DNA of 39,343 nucleotides, from NCBI GenBank assembly GCA_022592445.1, contig JABYQR010000402.1, positions 1 to 39,343 on the forward strand, written 5' to 3'. The stretch is from Cytidiella melzeri. Its lineage: Eukaryota > Basidiomycota > Agaricomycetes > Polyporales > Irpicaceae. The notes under the pieces were generated by a model. That model was not told where the DNA came from and made no database searches. It saw nothing but the letters and a program-made list of their open reading frames with translations. Position numbers and translations under genes: made by a program. Each line of letters opens with the position of its first letter. The stretch's first letter is position 1. Below are positions 20,310 to 30,754 of this stretch, one piece after another.

Positions 20310-20745
20310 CTCCATATTGACCATTCTCACTAGATCTCATTCCCAGATGCTTCCTTGCTTGGGATAGACCCCAGTTCCCCAGTTCTTAGAGACCTGACAG
20401 TCTTTGACATTGCCAATTGTGATCCTCGGTTGCCCGGCATATACGTCTACACCGGTGACACACCGCACCCTCAACACCGTGTCCAAGCTGTTGGTAGCCG
20501 CACATTTGTTTATCTTACAGACCCGTCAGAGGAAGGGAAAACGGCAGCCAAAGAAGCAGCTCACTCGCAAACAGTTCCAGGTGGCGTAATTTCAGGTTTG
20601 TCTGTTTAAACCTTACTTCGTGACGCACATTTGGGCTCAATTATTCTCAAAGACATTCCGGGTCAGTTTGAGGTCCTCCCCGGAGACGCTGTTTTGCTCG
20701 TCCAATTGACAAGGCAGGCGACCCGGCACATGACTGTTTGCAGAT
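20310..20745 (+). CDS. Possible 5' exons upstream of the TET/JBP core
   Basis: Two overlapping frames are open: 20355-20609 (GIYVYTGDTPHPQHRVQ) and 20404-20589 (ending RKGKRQPKKQLTRKQFQVA). A third frame from about 20608 to 20740 reads GSIILKDIPGQFEVLPGDAV and VLLVQLTRQATRHMTV, which looks like real coding sequence. I cannot assign splice junctions between them. They lie on the strand of the dioxygenase gene and end about 20 bp before its next open exon, so they are probably its N-terminal exons or remnants of them. Confidence 0.4.
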
Positions 20746-20762
20746 AATGTTTGGTCTGATGT

Positions 20763-22646
20763 ATGCATAAACAATTAATATCTGAAGTAGTTTTTATGCG
20801 AAATTTTCTTGCTGCATATAGATTATCTCGTGAATACACCGACTACATGCGTTTGCTGTGTACAAGTTTGGACCGTCAAGAGCACTTCTCCCGTATGCTT
20901 GATGATGTCGAGCAGGCAAAGGACGTCATGCTTGGTTCTCGCAACAGACGTGTTAAGATGAAAGGAGTCTTGGCGTTTGAGAGTTCTAGACGCGCAAAGC
21001 CCATGAAAAATGCGCCTCGCTGTTACAGTCTAAACAACATGGTGCAGCAACCGCGTAACCTCGAGAGTCCACCGGCACCGTTGAAGACAAGAGACAATGA
21101 GCATGATTGGTATCAGCTCAATGTCAACCGTTACCTCGCAGTTAGTTGATTCACGTTGGCATTATTGTCTCTATGTTCATTGTTGCTGGTGTAGGCTACA
21201 ACCGCTCTCAATGTGGCAGCATGGGAGTTGCAAGGTCCTTCCATCTTTTGCATGCATGTAGGGAGTATGGCGAGCAGGTCAATTCCCCTAGACTGGGCCA
21301 TCGTAACAACTATTATTGGGTGAGCCAGCAGAATAATTGTGCGCGTCCTCAGTACATTAAAAAAGGTGTGTATATTTAGAACCTGATTATGGCATGGTTT
21401 CTCTGATATGTTCTGTTGTTAGAAAAGCAAATTGTTGAGCAGATGGGACATTTTGGTGGTCCTCACGAAGACAAGAATGACTTCACTGCTGGACTCTCCT
21501 GCGGTCTCTGCTTGTCAGACCTCTCTGACAAGCCTGGATGTGAGCCAGGACGCTTGCATTTTCTGGGTGTCGGGTGCTGGGTTTGTCTCCAATACATGGC
21601 GCAGATTTTTTTCTCCGGTCTCCTGCGTCACGGAGGCACGTCACCCTTGGTTCCCGACGAGCAGCCAATGGAAGGATGGGAGACGCGCATGCTGCTTATC
21701 AGTTACCCAGCCACCAAAATACTCACAGGTGAAGCTAGACGGTCGTTTTCGTCCATGCCCTATCAGTCGGCACCACTGTACATTACACCGGAGATGACCG
21801 GCGCCCCTGCTTCTCAACAGGCCAAGGCAATGTGGACCACTCACACGACGTACGCTCAAGACGCCTGGGTTGGCATGGAACCGCTATCCCTTGTCAACTT
21901 CATGGCTAGATCAGCACTGCAACACCTTCACTTCGCGTTCCGGCAGCTGCCTAGTTCGTACGGAGTTCAGATTGATGCGGGCCAGTTTCTGAAGGCCTTT
22001 TCTTTGGATGTTGATGGGCACCGGGTCAATGCCGACCCTTGGGAGCTTGCACCAAACTCTAACGTGGGGCAGCCTTTCGGCGAACGTCATAAGCAAGTCC
22101 AGGACGAGCTGCTGCAAAAGCAGTTCAATCATTACTTGGCTGGTATCCCGCTGGTCTCGCATAATAAGTACCATGGTTGGGATATAACTGCTATCAACCA
22201 CGGTGCGCGTCCAAAGTGTACAGGTATGTTTTGCTGTAATATCTGGTCCTTATTGTGTGATCATTGCTTATTGCTGTAGATGATGTCGACGAGGACTACG
22301 ACAACAAAGACAAGACAAGACAAGACAACATAAAACGTAAAGCCAACACTCAAGATCAACTTGACACTTCTAAGGGAGCAAATAAACGTAGTTGTTGTTG
22401 TTTACTTGCAGTTCGTAATCTAACTTCTACTTGCAGGTGGACGTTATCGCATCGCTCTTCAGATGGAAGTTGAGAAACGTATTGAGAACAACTACCCTAT
22501 GGCCCAGTCCCTTGATTCTTATAGATCTCTTGTCACCCATGCCACTGCCGTTCCCTCGTCTGCCTCTTCCATGGATGTGAACACCAGTATGCAGGGCTGC
22601 CTCCGGCGTCTCCTGCACTGCCTTCTGGTATTGACCAGTCAGTGAC
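20763..22646 (+). CDS. TET/JBP-family 2-oxoglutarate/Fe(II) dioxygenase, multi-exon
   Basis: The exon after acceptor 21422 encodes the double-stranded beta-helix core: GGPHEDKND gives the HxD iron ligands (His codon 21464), EPGRLHFLGVGCWV the central strands, FFSGLLRHGGTSP the second iron-binding His 53 residues after the Asp, and WETRMLLISYP the Arg that binds 2-oxoglutarate 19 residues further. This matches the pattern of TET/JBP enzymes, which oxidise methylated or thymine bases in DNA. Likely introns are 21366-21422 (GTGTGT...GTTAG, phase kept) and 22224-22279. Upstream open sequence (20763-21142, with a YTDYMRLLCTSLDRQEHF segment) precedes a possible intron at about 21143-21194, whose frame I could not settle. 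The C-terminal exons are acidic then Ser-rich; the frame seems to shift near 22600. Iyer and colleagues described expansion of this family beside KDZ transposons in mushrooms; no KDZ transposase is visible here. Confidence 0.75.
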
Positions 22647-23412
22647 ACTGCCGATCTGCGCCAGGCCCATAACAACCCTGTGGGATATCAGGGTAATCAT
22701 ACCTTACCGGTTCCTCGTTCCGTACCACCCCGCGGTAAACATCTCAGCCCGATGTCAGATGATGATTCGAGTACGAGGATAGTAATGCGGGTCGCTCGGG
22801 CAGGTCTGCAACCAGGTTCGTGGCTTGCACTTGTTCTACAAACCTGAGGTGTGAGATTTACATTCTGTTTAGTCCAGTATGTTCCCGCCTGAGGTAGGAG
22901 TACCTGTCCGTCGTTCATCCCGGATTGTGGCGTCAAGCCTGGCTGCAAAGGTATGAATTACCTGCAGAGTTATAGGTCATATTTACATATGTTGTGTCAT
23001 ATGCAGCCTACGGTTGAGCCAAGAGCTGCAAACAGGATGGTTGTGGAGTTGTCTCCTTTCCGAGCTCGAGACAGGCAGCATTGTACAAGCCCGACATCTA
23101 CGATCAGCGACGTGACATGTACAGCCTTGTCAACTGTCACCTCTATTTCCCGTCAACCTCGTACGCAGGCTGTCGGAGTTGTACCAGTCCTCCATTGCTG
23201 TCTCCTTCCTCGCTGTCTAATATGACCCCTCTCCCTGAATCGCCCTCTATACTGCTCCCCCTCCTCTCCTGAATCACCCTCATACTGTCTCCCCTCCACA
23301 GCAGTTCAGATCCCGCTCCTTGTTGACAACTACTGAATCACGACGTTCAAAGTGTAAGCCATATATGCCATTGTAGTATGTAACTATTCAAATTTGGCTC
23401 TACTCAGGCCGC
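22647..23412 (+). other. Partly coding stretch, gene structure unresolved
   Basis: A plus-strand frame around 22660-22850 reads VPRSVPPRGKHLSPMSDDDS and looks like a continuation of the preceding gene after a frame change. Around 23070-23170 another reads YKPDIYDQRRDMYSLVNCHL. Neither has clear boundaries. They are either exons separated by short introns or debris of the dioxygenase gene and of the next gene. Confidence 0.35.
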
Positions 23413-25390
23413 ATGTTCCTTACCAAGTTGGTCAATGGTGTCTTGTCTTCTACTCAGAGTCAAGTTAATAGCATCAACATGCAGGCGACATCTGGCGAAT
23501 CGCTGCGCAACGCCCTCAACGTGTTGGACGACATTGACTCAAAACAGATAGTCTCCGCGTACTGCACGACCCGTCTCACACCAAGATGCCCCAATATTCT
23601 GCTTCTATCTTTGACGTCCGTGATTATTGCGATGGGACAACGGTGTGGATCAACCTTTATCGCCAGCGGGTGATGCTGGCAGAGACTCGCCTGGTGGACA
23701 GTGTTCAATCATTGGTCGATGATACATGTCCTGGGCTCCTTCAAAATAGAGTTGTCGCAACCAGGGACAACAATTGGGTTGCGCAACTTACAATGAATGT
23801 TCTCATAACCGTACGCGCGGGCCTCCCCATTACCGCAAGATCCACAGAATATTTCCACCCACTGTGTTACGTCCAGCCATTTTTTACGACGATCCTGGCG
23901 AAGTCAGAAAACGCAGATATATCCATGCAGACCTGGTCAACTCTACCTGCCTATCTTACCTGCATCAAATCCTTCACTGCTGGTTTGTGACTAGCTATCC
24001 CTTTACCGCGCAAGTGCAGTCCTGTATCATCCGCTGCCTGGTGGATGTTCTCGGCACAGGCTGTTTGCTGCTGCCTGACATTTGGAACATTTATGTCGAT
24101 CCTCCCAGCTGGCTTTTTGACCAAAATTGCCCAAAATTGTCGGATGCCAACTGTCATACTGATATCCGTTTCAACCCCCAATACCTCGAGTCCTTTACTG
24201 CGTTGATATCTGAAATCACAGCTGATGGCACAGTTCAACACCGTATGACTACGCTACAACAGTCATACATCAATCTCTACTCCCGTACATACGAACATGT
24301 CCGAGGCACAGTTGCAGCTCAAACAAAGACTGCGTTGTTGAGGCAGATGTTGACAACCGTGCCCAACCGTCCTCCCCCTCCCCAATCATTGCCCACTGCA
24401 AACACGTCTACTGCGGCCCTTTCCATTCCAGAGCAGTCGTCCAATGCAATTGCTGGCAGTTCCACTACCGCATCTTCCATCCCTTCTACCTCTTCCTCAG
24501 TGCGAGCTCCATTGTCCTGCATCATTGACTTCCTGGAGGATGCATGCGTTGTGGCCACAACGCTTGCTAACGGACGTACTGCGCCCTCTGATGTTTCCGC
24601 TGCACAAGAACTCATGTACAAGAAACCAGATTTCCTGCTACCTTTGCGGGAGGCAGCGCCATCGCGTTCTATTATGAACAACCTGCTGGACCAGACGTTT
24701 GCCAAAACTCGGGCCGGCCTATTTTCTCTTCTAGTGTTTCGGTATATACACTTCAACACGGAGGCCTTTGTCCAGTGTCCCGATAATATCCGCCAGGTAC
24801 AATTCCGTAGTCCGGGAGAGTACAATGACTATCTGCAAGCATTGTTTCAGAAGTTTTCCACACACCCTCAGGATAGCAAATTCTTCTGCAATATTCATGC
24901 CTTGGGACAACCTATTGCCAGTCGTAATTTCAACCGATACACCGACTACTGGGAAGTTGCCAACTCTAATGACATTGCATGGCCACCTTCGCGCAACTTT
25001 GCCCACGCAATGCGCGATATTCACAAGTACAAGCTCGGACTAGGAGAAGGCAAGAAGCACTTGCTCGAGGGTGCAGGAGATTTGTCAGAGTATATGCTTC
25101 TGGCCGACATGCATGCTGCAGGAGTAGTTGACAGTCCTACGCCTGATGTGGTGGGCAGGTTGGTGGCGTCACTAGCTAAAGGGGGGGTGGCAGGCCTTAT
25201 ATTGTTGGGGTATACAGCCAAAGGGGCAGGCAGGTTTGCCGTGCAGTCTGCTTTTGTGAAGTTTTATGAGGACATGCGCAGTCTGCTGTCAGAGGATCAA
25301 TTGCAGCGAATGCAGTGGAACCCTATAACTGCAGAGCACACGTTGTGCAAGTTTTCACGCATGTACAAAAAGAGATGCTACACTTCTTAA
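23413..25390 (+). CDS. Unrecognised large protein gene, two frame changes near its 5' end
   Basis: From about 23750 to 25390 one frame is open for roughly 540 codons. It reads FPPTVLRPAIFYDDPGEV, LVDVLGTGCLLLPDIWNIYV, a Pro/Ser/Thr-rich linker (about 24355-24500), then a C-terminal part with RYTDYWEVANSNDIAWPPSR and a Gly-rich VVGRLVASLAKGGVAGLILL. Upstream, the sense seems to run in two other frames: 23413 to about 23585 (FLTKLVNGVLSSTQSQVNSI) and about 23590-23770 (FDVRDYCDGTTVWINLYRQR). The junctions near 23585 and 23775 look like single-base shifts rather than introns, since no GT-AG pair fits. The gene may be a recent pseudogene or the assembly may carry indels. I do not recognise a domain; it is not a KDZ transposase by visible motifs. 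Confidence 0.55.
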
Positions 25391-25685
25391 TTTTTTACAA
25401 CTCCTTTTCATACCCTACGGTCATTGCGCAGCCAGACAATAATTTGTACTTTGCTTATACTGCACCCAGCAATGTTACTTCTATACCATATCGTCCTCTG
25501 CATTGATTCTTAGTCTCTTCATCCCAGCTACAGGGTGATCTGTGTCATATGTCTGCGTGTCATAACCCACTGTACGTTTGATTTTTTGAGCGGAGAGGTC
25601 GGCTGCTTGACCAAGGAGTGAAACACCTGGTTGTTGACATCCTGTATGATTATGTGAACACAGCCGTTCTTGGAGCTATGGAGTA
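25391..25685. other. Intergenic stretch between convergent genes
   Basis: No gene is visible between the stop of the plus-strand gene and the end of the decayed minus-strand gene. A short plus-strand open frame (25315-25506) overlaps the preceding coding end and is not supported. Confidence 0.5.
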
Positions 25686-26749
25686 CTAACCTGAAGTACA
25701 CTTGTATCGAGAATACACACTGACCTCAACTTCATGAGCATGACGAATCTTCCCTTGGATGTTGGTACACTGCAGAACATGCTTGAACTTCAACAATATG
25801 TCCGACTCTGATGGCGGTGGGCTTGCATGGATTGTAAACATACTTCCTGTCATATTGTGTAAGTTATTGTCTGTCAAACAATGTTCTGTACTTACGATTG
25901 TGCGTCAAGCCTCATCCTTTCAAAGTACAAACAGTGTTGTCTTCGGTATGCCTCCCTGTGGTCACTTTTGAAGTAGAATACCATGAGGATCGATATACGG
26001 GTCAATCGCAATGTCTGGATATCCCATGTCATCTACCTCTTGGGTAAAATAGCGGTTGGATACTTCCAGATATGAGTGACCGCCATCTTTGTTGTGTTTC
26101 AAGGGTTGGAGTGCACCATTGGGCAGGTTGTCGGCAAAATAAGAGTGTACCTCTGATACTGCACATAGGATGGTGTCGAAATTGCTAAGGCTGAGACCGG
26201 TTAGAGTCAGGGACTGCCTGGCTGCATAAGGATTCTTTGGAAGTCTTTCGATGCATCAGGTATCCAGTCATCAATAAGTAATACAATGTGAAACGTACTG
26301 TTCAATACGTGTGATGGGCAGTAGGTTTGTTCTGAGAACAAATCCGCTTAGACGCACTACAACCTCCTCATGTTCTGCAGAACCAGGATCACTTGGGTAC
26401 ACAAGGTCGCGTCGCCCGTTACACTTTCCATCTTGTATGACAGTACTGATGCGCAATAGGGCTCTCTGTTTTTCTTTCAGTGTAAATAATGCGTTGACAG
26501 GTTGTCTGTTTTTGACTCACTTGCTCCAATAAACTGAGTTGTGTCCTGCCGTTATCTGTGCTCTCCTCTGCGGAAGAAATAATTGACTGTAGAAGGTTTC
26601 CTGTAAGCAGGTGAGTTTGGCATTGTACCACTGATATTCCACAACTTACTGTACTTCTCGTCATCCTTGTACAACATACGCAGGGTCATTGTTGTATCTG
26701 AATGGGAGTTGGGGTAAGTTTGATGGGCAAGATGCAAATGCACTCTCAA
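25686..26749 (-). pseudogene. Decayed minus-strand gene, unrecognised family
   Basis: The best-preserved stretch (minus, about 26235 to 25972) reads RLPKNPYAARQSLTLTGL, SYLEVSNRYFTQEVDD and DIAIDPYIDPHGILLQK and then stops. In the same frame just upstream are three TGA codons between the piece at 26456-26271 and this stretch, consistent with CGA or TGG to TGA change. Further upstream (26749-26552) another frame reads RMLYKDDEKYSKLWNISGTM, and downstream (25877-25686) another reads HASPPPSESDILLKFKHVLQ. The DPYIDPHG-type segment resembles proteins I associate with multi-copy gene families of mushrooms, but I cannot name a function. Confidence 0.55.
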
Positions 26750-27409
26750 CCGATCTTGTCATGCTCAAACCTTCCTAACTATTCTAATTGTTCAAGCAAC
26801 CAGTACCCTTCCGGCATATATTTGATTTACAATTCCTGAAGAATGAAGAAGAATTGTTCCAGTGTGCTCCAGCACATTGATGCCTTTTCAGATGTGACCT
26901 TTTTGTCCCCCAAAGTGTGGGAATCTGATGGCAGAATACAGAAAGTAACAGTGTCAATAACAAAACAATGAATACAGCTGATGGCATCACATTGGCCTTG
27001 TTTTATAACTTTGTCTCAGATCACTTTTGCAATCAAAATGCAGTTTTAGATTTTTACAGACTGCATATGGGTACAAATTTGTACACCATTGGATAGCCCT
27101 ATCTTGTGGCAACATCCTGGTACAAACATCCTGTCAATTGAAGTGGGATTGAGCACATTATGGCCAGTCTACTGAAAATGGTCTTCCAGACTCAGATTCG
27201 AACTCCACTCCTGCTGGCAAATGATGTCAGATTCTGATCAGGTACATGTGCAGCAATCTACAGACATTGCTTGCTCTTTGAACAAGGAATACAATTAGAA
27301 GACATGCCACACATAGTAGTGCCTCTGAGCAAGAATTACCAGTACTTTGGAAGCTAACTACAAATTCACAACCCCTACATTCTTGGACAATGTAAATTTT
27401 TGGCTGCAT

Positions 27410-28690
27410 TAGAAGTGAGTACTGTATCTGATTGTTCCACAAAGTTTCACAACTGTTAGTTGCTCTCTAAGCAGGAGTTACAATCAGAACACAGCCTGTG
27501 GCAGTTCCAATGGGTGTGAGGCAGTTCAGACATCAACAGGACATGGTTGCATCAGCAGCAAGCACTGCATTGGATTGTTGCACAAATGTTCACAACCATT
27601 AGTTGCTCTCTAAGAAGGAGTTCCAATCTAAACACAATTTGTGGAAGTTCTAGTGGGGCTGATACAGTTGAGACATCAACAGGATGTGGTTTCATCAGCA
27701 TAGAGCACTGCCTTTGAGTCTTCCATACAGTTTCACAACCACCAGTTGCTTTACAAGCAGGAGTTACAATCAGAGCACAGTCTGTGGCAGTTCCAATAGG
27801 AGTGAGGCCGTTCAGACATCAACAGGACATGGTTGCATCAGAATAAAGCACTGCCTTTGATTCTTCAACACAGTTTCACAACCACCGGTTGCTCTATAAG
27901 CAGGAGTCACAATCAGAACACAGTCTGTGGCAGTTCCCATAGGGGTGAGGCAGTTCAGACGTCAACAGGACATGGTTGCATCAGTAGCAAGCACTGCATC
28001 GGATTGTTCCACAAAGTTTCACAACCATTCATTGCTCTCTAAGGGGTGGTTGCAATCAGAACATATCCTGTGGTGGTTCTGATGGGGCTGAGGCAGTTCA
28101 AACATGAACAGGACGTGGTTGCATCAGCATAGAGTACTGCCTTTGATTCTTTCATACAGTTTCACAACCACCGGTTGCTCTATAAGCAGGAGTTACAATC
28201 AGAACACAGTCTGTGGCAGTTCCCGTAGGGGTGAGGCAGTTCAGACATCAACAGGACATGGTTGCATCAGCAGCAAGCACTGCATTGGATTGTTGCACAA
28301 ATGTTCACAACCATTAGTTTCTCCCCAAGGAGGAGTTACAAGCAGAACACAGCCTGTGGTGGTTCTGATGGGGCTGAGGCAGTTCAAACATGAACAGGAC
28401 GTGGTTGCATCAGCATAGAGCACTGCTTTTGATTCTTCCCAGTTTCACAACCACCAGTTACTCTATAAGCAGGAGTTACAATTACAACACAGCCTGTGGC
28501 AGTTCCAGTGGGGCTGATGCAGTTCAGACATCAACAGGACATGGTTGCATCACCATAGAGCACTGCCTTTGATTCTTCCACACAGTTTCACAACCACTAG
28601 TTGCTCTATAAGCAGGAGTCACAATCAGAACCCAGCCTGTGGCAGCTCCGATAAGAGTGAGGTAGTGCAGACATCAACAGGACACATGTA
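27410..28690 (+). repeat. A satellite: nine tandem units of 143 bp
   Basis: The motif gtttcacaac (or gttcacaac) starts at 27444, 27587, 27730, 27873, 28016, 28159, 28302, 28442 and 28585, so the spacing is 143 bp in all but one interval (140, from a small deletion). Two unit types largely alternate, one with agcaagcactgcat and ggattgtt, the other with agagcactgcctttgattctt, giving a 286-bp higher-order period. Open frames such as 27833-28042 and 28104-28418 are translations of the unit. Confidence 0.95.
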
Positions 28691-29485
28691 ACATGTTCCA
28701 GCAATTGATCCAATGAGACACCCTCAAGCCCTTCATTCTTGAAGCAAGTAATTTTCTGGGATCAGCAGTGAACACTGCACAATATTAATGACAAGATAGA
28801 TGGAGCTCCTTGCTACCATTGGTGACTACCTTCATCAATGTATGGCTCCTGTTTCCGCAACCAAATTTATCAATTGTAGTACAGTCACTTTATCCCAGAT
28901 CAAGTTGCCTATCAAAGGTGTCACCAATAGCAAATGCCTGTAATACAGTCAATATTGATGACCAGATGGCTTGGCAAATTCCTTAGCAAGCACAGAATTG
29001 TTTACTGAGGTTCTTTGTGATAACAAAGTCACAGGTGCAATTAACTATTTCATGCTATATGATTTATTCAATTTGCTATCAATAACAAAATCACTTGTAG
29101 CTCAGCTTCTGCAGTTTACCAAATTTTATCTAGATTATTTAACATAGTTCAACACCATTAAGAAGAAGATGCATGTCAAACAATCTTTATCTCCATGCTC
29201 TACCCCACAAACTTGTTCCAATTCTGTACTCACACCCATTGTCGCACTTCAAACAATACAGCATAGTCCCTCTTTTTTCATGAATGATTGTGTGCTCCAG
29301 TGAAGACAAACCACCAACTTACTATACATTCCTCATTGGAAGAGCTATTCCCAACAAAATCACTTGTTCAGGCTTCTACCAGCACCAAGTTTACTTACAA
29401 ATCTTGCTTAAATAGTAATATTTCATTCAATCCTCAGGAATTGTACTTGCCGCTTGCCGGCCTTGCTAACGCTAGTATTAGCACA
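28690..29485 (+). repeat. C module (forward copy)
   Basis: It runs from catgttccagcaattgatcc to the end motif ttgccggccttgctaacgct. It contains gatggcttggcaa, the ttactgaggttctt segment and tgtgctccagtgaagacaaa, all shared with 124-654, 3826-4600 and 8312-8870. The frame 29288-29515 is the counterpart of 478-675. Confidence 0.85.
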
Positions 29486-29649
29486 TGTGCTCTGTGCATA
29501 ATTGCTCTGATATGATTGGTGCATGGCGCCACATCTTTGAATAGTTTGTTTCTGGTAAAACTGGTGTTTTGATCTACATATGGCTCTAATTTTTCTTCAC
29601 TGCCTTGCTTTATCTCTGTTCTCTGCTGTAATATATGTGGTACGCACGC

Positions 29650-30530
29650 ATGCATACTAAACCATCATATTTCACATATGCTATACACTATGTGACAAAC
29701 AATTTCAATTAAATTGAAATGTTCAGCTTGCAATTGGCTCGGACCTTGTCCTTGGGCATGCACATGTACAATGCAGAACTGTGGCTGAAACATAGGTAGA
29801 ACGTACTAAACCATCCTATAGTACAGATCCTATACACCACGCAACAAACACTATCAAAAAATTGAAATGATCAGCTTGCAATTGGCTCGGACCTTGTGCT
29901 GTGATGTGCACAAGTACAACACAGAGGTGTGGCTGAAACATAGATGGTACACACACATGCACACTAAACCATCATGTATCACATATGCTATACACTATGT
30001 GACAAACAATTTCAATTAAATTGAAATGTTCAGCTTGCAATTGGCTCGGACGTTGTCCTTGGGCATGCACATGTACAATGCAGAAGTGTGGCTGAAAACA
30101 TAGGTAGAACGCACTAAACCATCTTATAGTACGGATCCTATACACCATGCGACAAACGTTATCAAATACATTGAAATGTCCAGCTTGTGATTTGGACTGG
30201 ACCTTCTGCTGTGACGTGCACATGTAAAACGCAGAGGTGTGGCTGAAACATAGATGGTACACACACATGCACACTAATCCATCATGTATCACATATGCTA
30301 TACACTATGTGACAAACAATTTCAATTAAATTGAAATGATCAGCTTGCAATTGGCTCGGACCTTGTGCTGTGACGTGCACATGTACAACGCAGAGGTGTG
30401 GCTAAAACATAGGTGGAGCTCACTAAGCTCCTCATTTTACTGATGCTATACACCGTGCGCCAAACGTTATCAAATACATTGAAATGTCCAGCTTGTGATT
30501 TGGCCTGGACCTTCTGCTACAACGTGCACT
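29650..30530 (+). repeat. Second satellite: six units of about 150/159 bp
   Basis: The motif ctaaaccatc and its variants start at 29657, 29806, 29964, 30114, 30274 and 30423, so spacing alternates 149, 158, 150, 160, 149. Units with caatttcaattaaattgaaa alternate with units having an atcaaa(t/a)a...attgaaatg version, giving a dimer of about 308 bp. Shared motifs are cagcttgcaattggctcgga and gtgtggctgaaaacata or near variants. No coding potential is evident; 29972-30292 (minus) is a repeat frame. Confidence 0.9.
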
Positions 30531-30754
30531 TGTGCAATACCGTCGTACATTACATGTGTGCCTTGTGAAACAATGAAAATTTTACATGTGATGGGCTCTG
30601 TTTTATTGTCTGGATGCTCTACCATCAGGCAGCTACCAGGTATTCGACATGCATTAATACTGTATTCAGCGATGGTTGGGATCTATAAGCTGCCCGCAAA
30701 GTGAAAGTATCTTGCGCATCTCTATCTCTTCATCATACTTCACACTCCCTGCCA

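Larger units (their letters stand above)
26828..29485. mobile_element. Most complete A/B/C element, about 2.66 kb, no transposase
   Basis: Order left to right: B module (26828-27420, reverse), nine A units (27410-28690), C module (28690-29485, forward). The left end starts ttacaattcctgaagaatg. The right end, reversed, has tacaattcctgaggattga preceded by about 32 bp that includes gttagcaaggccggcaagcg and starts ctagc. These roughly 20-bp segments are in inverted orientation and look like subterminal inverted repeats. The same modules elsewhere in the window show rearranged or partial copies. No coding sequence is visible, so a non-autonomous DNA element is the simplest reading; target duplications could not be established. 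Confidence 0.6.

Noticed and set aside
22647..25390. Possible KDZ transposase next to the TET/JBP gene
   Set aside because: I looked for the zinc cluster and acidic catalytic motifs of KDZ transposases in all frames and saw none; the protein remains unrecognised.
27410..30530. Regular repeats that might suggest a CRISPR array
   Set aside because: Units of 143-160 bp repeat over their whole length with no unique spacers, and the sequence is fungal.
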